From positions 1 to 64,000 of the forward strand of contig CAZHCA010000018.1 of the NCBI GenBank assembly GCA_964530825.1: a DNA stretch of 64,000 bases. Reading direction: 5' to 3'. This DNA comes from CAZHCA01 sp964530825. GTDB lineage: Bacteria; Bacteroidota; Bacteroidia; Chitinophagales; Saprospiraceae. This document shows positions 61,470 to 64,000 of this stretch, in pieces; position 1 is the stretch's first letter; each line of letters starts with the position of its first letter. A model generated the notes under the pieces. That model worked only from the letters and a program-made list of their open reading frames with translations, was not told where the DNA came from and ran no database searches. A program made the position numbers and the translations under genes.

Positions 61470-62426
61470 TTATTTAGTGCTGTTGGAAATCTGCATTTTG
61501 CCGATTTGAATACCTTTTGATTTACTGATTTGAATGTTCTGCGTATTATTGATATTGTTGATCAGTACCTGCTGAAGTTCTTCGGTCAGAAGGTTGTTGG
61601 CCCTGGCGAAATCCTCAATACTCTTCATAATGGAAAAAGTGGCAGTTTTCAGGTAAGCTTCCAGGTCCAACCGGTCAAAAGCATTGACCGGATAGATCAT
61701 TCCCAGCCGGCTATTTATCGAATACTTGCCCCGCAACCAATGGTAAATCCAAAACCAGTAATGGAAAGGGGCCGATACAATAAAGAGCAGCACATCGTGC
61801 CACTGGTAATTGCTGCGCAGATAAGCAATGGTGGTGATCCCAATTTGTTTGCCAATAGGAGAAAAATTGACGAAATACGTCAAAGCACTGTTGCGCAATG
61901 TCTTGAATTTCGATTTGATGAAAATGCGGGCATCATTTTGCCGGTAGCGATCGTGGGCATTTATTAATTCCGTTTGGAATTGCCCATTCTCGCCGCTGAA
62001 GTTTTGCTCCAGGTTTTTATTGAGGAAAAAATAAAAACTGCGCGTTATCTCGGCAGTCGACTGCTCCAGGTCCTCCTTCAAACCGACCGGTATGACCTCC
62101 GACTTAAATCGCTGACCGTACAAATAGAACAAGCGGTCGTCGTAATAGTCTTCTTCTTTTTCTTCAGGGCGGTCGGCCTCCAGTAACAGACAGACGATGG
62201 TGGTTACGAGGGTGATGATAATTACCATCACCACCACAAGTAGGGGGTTAAAACCAAAGGCTTCGAATTGCCCTTGAAGAGTGGCGTTGGTTAAGAGGCT
62301 GAAAATCAGAGATGCATAAATTAGTAGAAAGATGAGCGAAAAGAAAAAATTCTGTAAGCCGGCTCTTAAAAGCCCCAAAAGGACCGGTAGAATCAGCAGA
62401 ATAATAGCTATGATTAGAGCAGTCAT
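61470..62426 (-). CDS. Membrane protein with C-terminal RHIM-like motif
   Basis: This 318-residue protein has three N-terminal membrane helices (about 3-24, 27-48 and 60-82), a soluble region (about 88-200), a further hydrophobic stretch (about 210-232) and a C-terminal tail. The tail (293-315) contains NNTQNIQIS and SKGIQIGKMQIS, matching the N-terminal motif of the next protein in sequence order and spacing. No known enzyme domain is visible in the soluble region. It lies in the middle of a same-strand cluster, 12 bases before the EAD11-like gene. I infer a membrane-bound partner recruited through amyloid-type contact; function is unknown. Confidence 0.7.
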   Translation of the reverse strand: MTALIIAIILLILPVLLGLLRAGLQNFFFSLIFLLIYASLIFSLLTNATLQGQFEAFGFNPLLVVVMVIIITLVTTIVCLLLEADRPEEKEEDYYDDRLFYLYGQRFKSEVIPVGLKEDLEQSTAEITRSFYFFLNKNLEQNFSGENGQFQTELINAHDRYRQNDARIFIKSKFKTLRNSALTYFVNFSPIGKQIGITTIAYLRSNYQWHDVLLFIVSAPFHYWFWIYHWLRGKYSINSRLGMIYPVNAFDRLDLEAYLKTATFSIMKSIEDFARANNLLTEELQQVLINNINNTQNIQISKSKGIQIGKMQISNSTK

Positions 62427-62574
62427 TGGGTGTTAGGTGATTTTTGATGGATTCAATTTAAAAAATCTTTTTTAATGCTGGCAGAAAACATATGTTTTAT
62501 TTTTATTGTGTAGTAAATTGATAATATTGTGTTTCTGTATTGAAGGGGAATCGAAGCACTAAAAAAAGAGGGGA

Positions 62575-63231
62575 CTAGACCATCCCGAGCAGCTCATTAG
62601 CAATTTTAGCTTTCATCTGTGAAAATTCCTGAAAACCGATTGTATTGCTGTTGTAGGCGTTTTCGAAGGTTTTGTAGTTGTTGCGTAGCAGAAGGATCTT
62701 TTTCTTAAAATAATACTGCTCGTCGGATAATTGGCGGAGCAACTGGTCGATGGCTTCCATCATGCGCCCATCGCCGATGGCGATCCTCACTTGGGCTTTA
62801 TGCTCGTCGCTTATGGGCAGCAGCTGCCCGCCCAGGCTCAATCTGGAAATGCGGTAATTCACGTATAAATCGCGCAGTAGCCATAGCTGTAGGGGCAGGG
62901 TCGCCCAAGGCTGTATCCGTATGTTCCGGATAAAACCCACATAATCGTTAAAATTTCTACTGTACAGGGTCAGCAAGCAGATCAATCCGAAGAGGAGGGT
63001 TAGGTAGAAAAGGCGACGGAAACGATAATCGAGGCGCCATTCAAAGTGGTGTGGAATAAACCAGGCGGCAATGAGAAGTAACAGGGCCGGTAAGAAGTTA
63101 ACGATCAACCAAAGGATGCCAGAAAATTCGTTGCCTTTGAAGTTTTCGCCGGCCAGCAGCAGTCCCCATACCAAAACGTTGGCGCCCAACGAGACGCTCC
63201 AAAGCAGTTGGTATTTACGCCAATTAGTCAC
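62575..63231 (-). CDS. Multi-pass membrane protein with C-terminal EAD11-like domain
   Basis: This 218-residue protein has three or four membrane helices (about 11-28, 38-58, 73-91 and perhaps 107-120) and a cytoplasmic C-terminal domain (148-218) resembling EAD11: IAIGDGRMMEAIDQLLRQL, LLRNNYKTFENAYNSNTIGF and a closing KIANELLGM. The same pattern is seen in the small protein at 61092. The start overlaps the stop of the upstream gene by 4 bases, so translation is coupled. It probably brings EAD-bearing partners to the membrane. Confidence 0.7.
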   Translation of the reverse strand: MTNWRKYQLLWSVSLGANVLVWGLLLAGENFKGNEFSGILWLIVNFLPALLLLIAAWFIPHHFEWRLDYRFRRLFYLTLLFGLICLLTLYSRNFNDYVGFIRNIRIQPWATLPLQLWLLRDLYVNYRISRLSLGGQLLPISDEHKAQVRIAIGDGRMMEAIDQLLRQLSDEQYYFKKKILLLRNNYKTFENAYNSNTIGFQEFSQMKAKIANELLGMV

Positions 63232-64000
63232 GGTACGAAATATTTCAGTAGTCCTGCCCCCGCCAGGTGGTCCAGAGCCGTAATTTCCGGAAGGTCAACG
63301 GGGTAGCCATTCATTTCATCTCCTTCCAAGCCTTGGTATTCGTATACCAGTACCTGAATTTTGGTGTGCTTGCTCAATCGAAGATCGGCGATGCGGTAGT
63401 GCAGTTCGGTCGGCTGCTCCATCATAGTACTGCTGACAAAACCCAGCTTGCGTTCCGGACCATCGGTAGATAAGTACAGGTCGGAAATGACAATAGCAAA
63501 GAAACGAAAGGTCCCCCTGGCCCGCCGGCGCGGTACGAGGTATTGAATAAAATTGTTATACCCTTCGCTTTCCGTTTCCAAACTAAATCGGTTATCAAGG
63601 AATTTTCCTGTTTGATCAATCTGCTCAAAATCGGTGACGATCGCAAATCCATTGACATACTCACCTTCTACCGTCTTGAGGTAGTGGTAGCGCGGACTTC
63701 CATCGGGCTCGGTGTAGCCGCAGGTGTTGAGCATATCGCGCAATTGTTGATTAACCTGCCCAAAAGTACGGGCCTCCGGAAAGATGTCTTTAGGGTCAAA
63801 ATCTCTTTTATCCGAAAATGGAGGGGGCGGTAAGTCGAGGGCGGCGTAGTAATCGATTTCGCTGGCCCGCAGCCGGGGAGCGATGATCGCAACTAAATCT
63901 TCACCATGCGCAACGTTTCCTTCATTAGGAACCTCTAATTCCATAATCCGTTTCGTAGGATGACCAGAAGGGGGCGTATTCCGGTCTTCGGGTTTAGGTG
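63228..64000 (-). CDS. Unidentified protein, 5' end outside window
   Basis: The minus-strand frame is open to the right edge. A methionine at 63944 is possible as start, but the 18 codons before it have no stop (PKPEDRNTPPSGHPTKRI), with a proline-rich, linker-like look, so this is more likely the C-terminal part of a larger protein. The visible 238 residues form an alpha/beta domain (about 90-238; FAIVTDFEQIDQ, FRFFAIVISDLYLST, KIQVLVYEYQGL) that I do not recognise. Its stop overlaps the start of the EAD11-like membrane gene by 4 bases, so it is the upstream member of that operon. Confidence 0.6.
   Translation of the reverse strand, partial: PKPEDRNTPPSGHPTKRIMELEVPNEGNVAHGEDLVAIIAPRLRASEIDYYAALDLPPPPFSDKRDFDPKDIFPEARTFGQVNQQLRDMLNTCGYTEPDGSPRYHYLKTVEGEYVNGFAIVTDFEQIDQTGKFLDNRFSLETESEGYNNFIQYLVPRRRARGTFRFFAIVISDLYLSTDGPERKLGFVSSTMMEQPTELHYRIADLRLSKHTKIQVLVYEYQGLEGDEMNGYPVDLPEITALDHLAGAGLLKYFVP

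Overview
The window reads as chromosomal DNA from a member of the Bacteroidota, most likely a Saprospirales/Lewinella-like organism. The lineage is inferred from several things. Two secreted proteins carry type IX secretion (T9SS) C-terminal sorting domains with a PNPF motif. Two large TonB-dependent receptors begin with carboxypeptidase-regulatory-like domains. Genes for a BT_3928-type DoxX protein, DUF1599, DUF3810, DUF4230 and DUF2461 are present, and some promoters fit the TTTG / TAnnTTTG pattern of this phylum. No rRNA, tRNA, CRISPR array, intact insertion sequence or replication origin was found.

The left and middle parts (about 1-50.6 kb) are ordinary core genome. 0-8 kb holds a T9SS protein, a TonB receptor, a second T9SS protein, a helix-hairpin-helix gene broken by a one-base shift, a decayed small gene, and a TPR histidine kinase / LuxR-type response regulator pair. 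8-21 kb holds YigZ, DUF1599, a DoxX-like membrane protein, NusB, an OmpA protein with calcium-binding repeats, DUF58, thioredoxin, DUF3810, a SUI1-like factor, an M1 metallopeptidase, a CtlX-type amidinohydrolase and a glycerophosphodiesterase. 21-34.6 kb holds an Oar-like TonB receptor, a patatin, a LysM protein, a Rof-like protein, a TPMT-type methyltransferase, membrane proteins, DinB, dihydropteroate synthase and a serine hydrolase. 34.7-50.6 kb holds TamB, DUF2461, an OmpA lipoprotein, a Tat-exported TIM-barrel protein, ProC, a second DinB, MutS2, chorismate synthase, a lipoprotein, a degenerate helicase-like protein and a GyrI-like protein.

The right end (about 50.6-64 kb) looks accessory. 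It starts with a 1653-residue KAP-type P-loop NTPase that has two membrane helices inserted between Walker A and Walker B, a repeat-rich C-terminal region and a 12-bp tandem repeat coding for a linker. Next come an orphan trpF-like gene, a 68-bp perfect palindrome, a possible remnant of an IS200/IS605 right end, a Rieske/AIF-type oxidoreductase and a small membrane protein.

The window closes with a tight minus-strand cluster of five genes, the first of which runs off the edge. Two of its proteins end in domains resembling effector-associated domain 11 (EAD11). A membrane protein and the next protein in the operon carry matching RHIM-like motifs (core IQIG), one at a C-terminus and one at an N-terminus. 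The last gene encodes a zinc ribbon-membrane-ankyrin-SH3 protein. I infer a membrane-associated signalling or conflict system assembled through EAD and amyloid-type contacts. This cluster is the best candidate for an undescribed system in the window; its function is not known.
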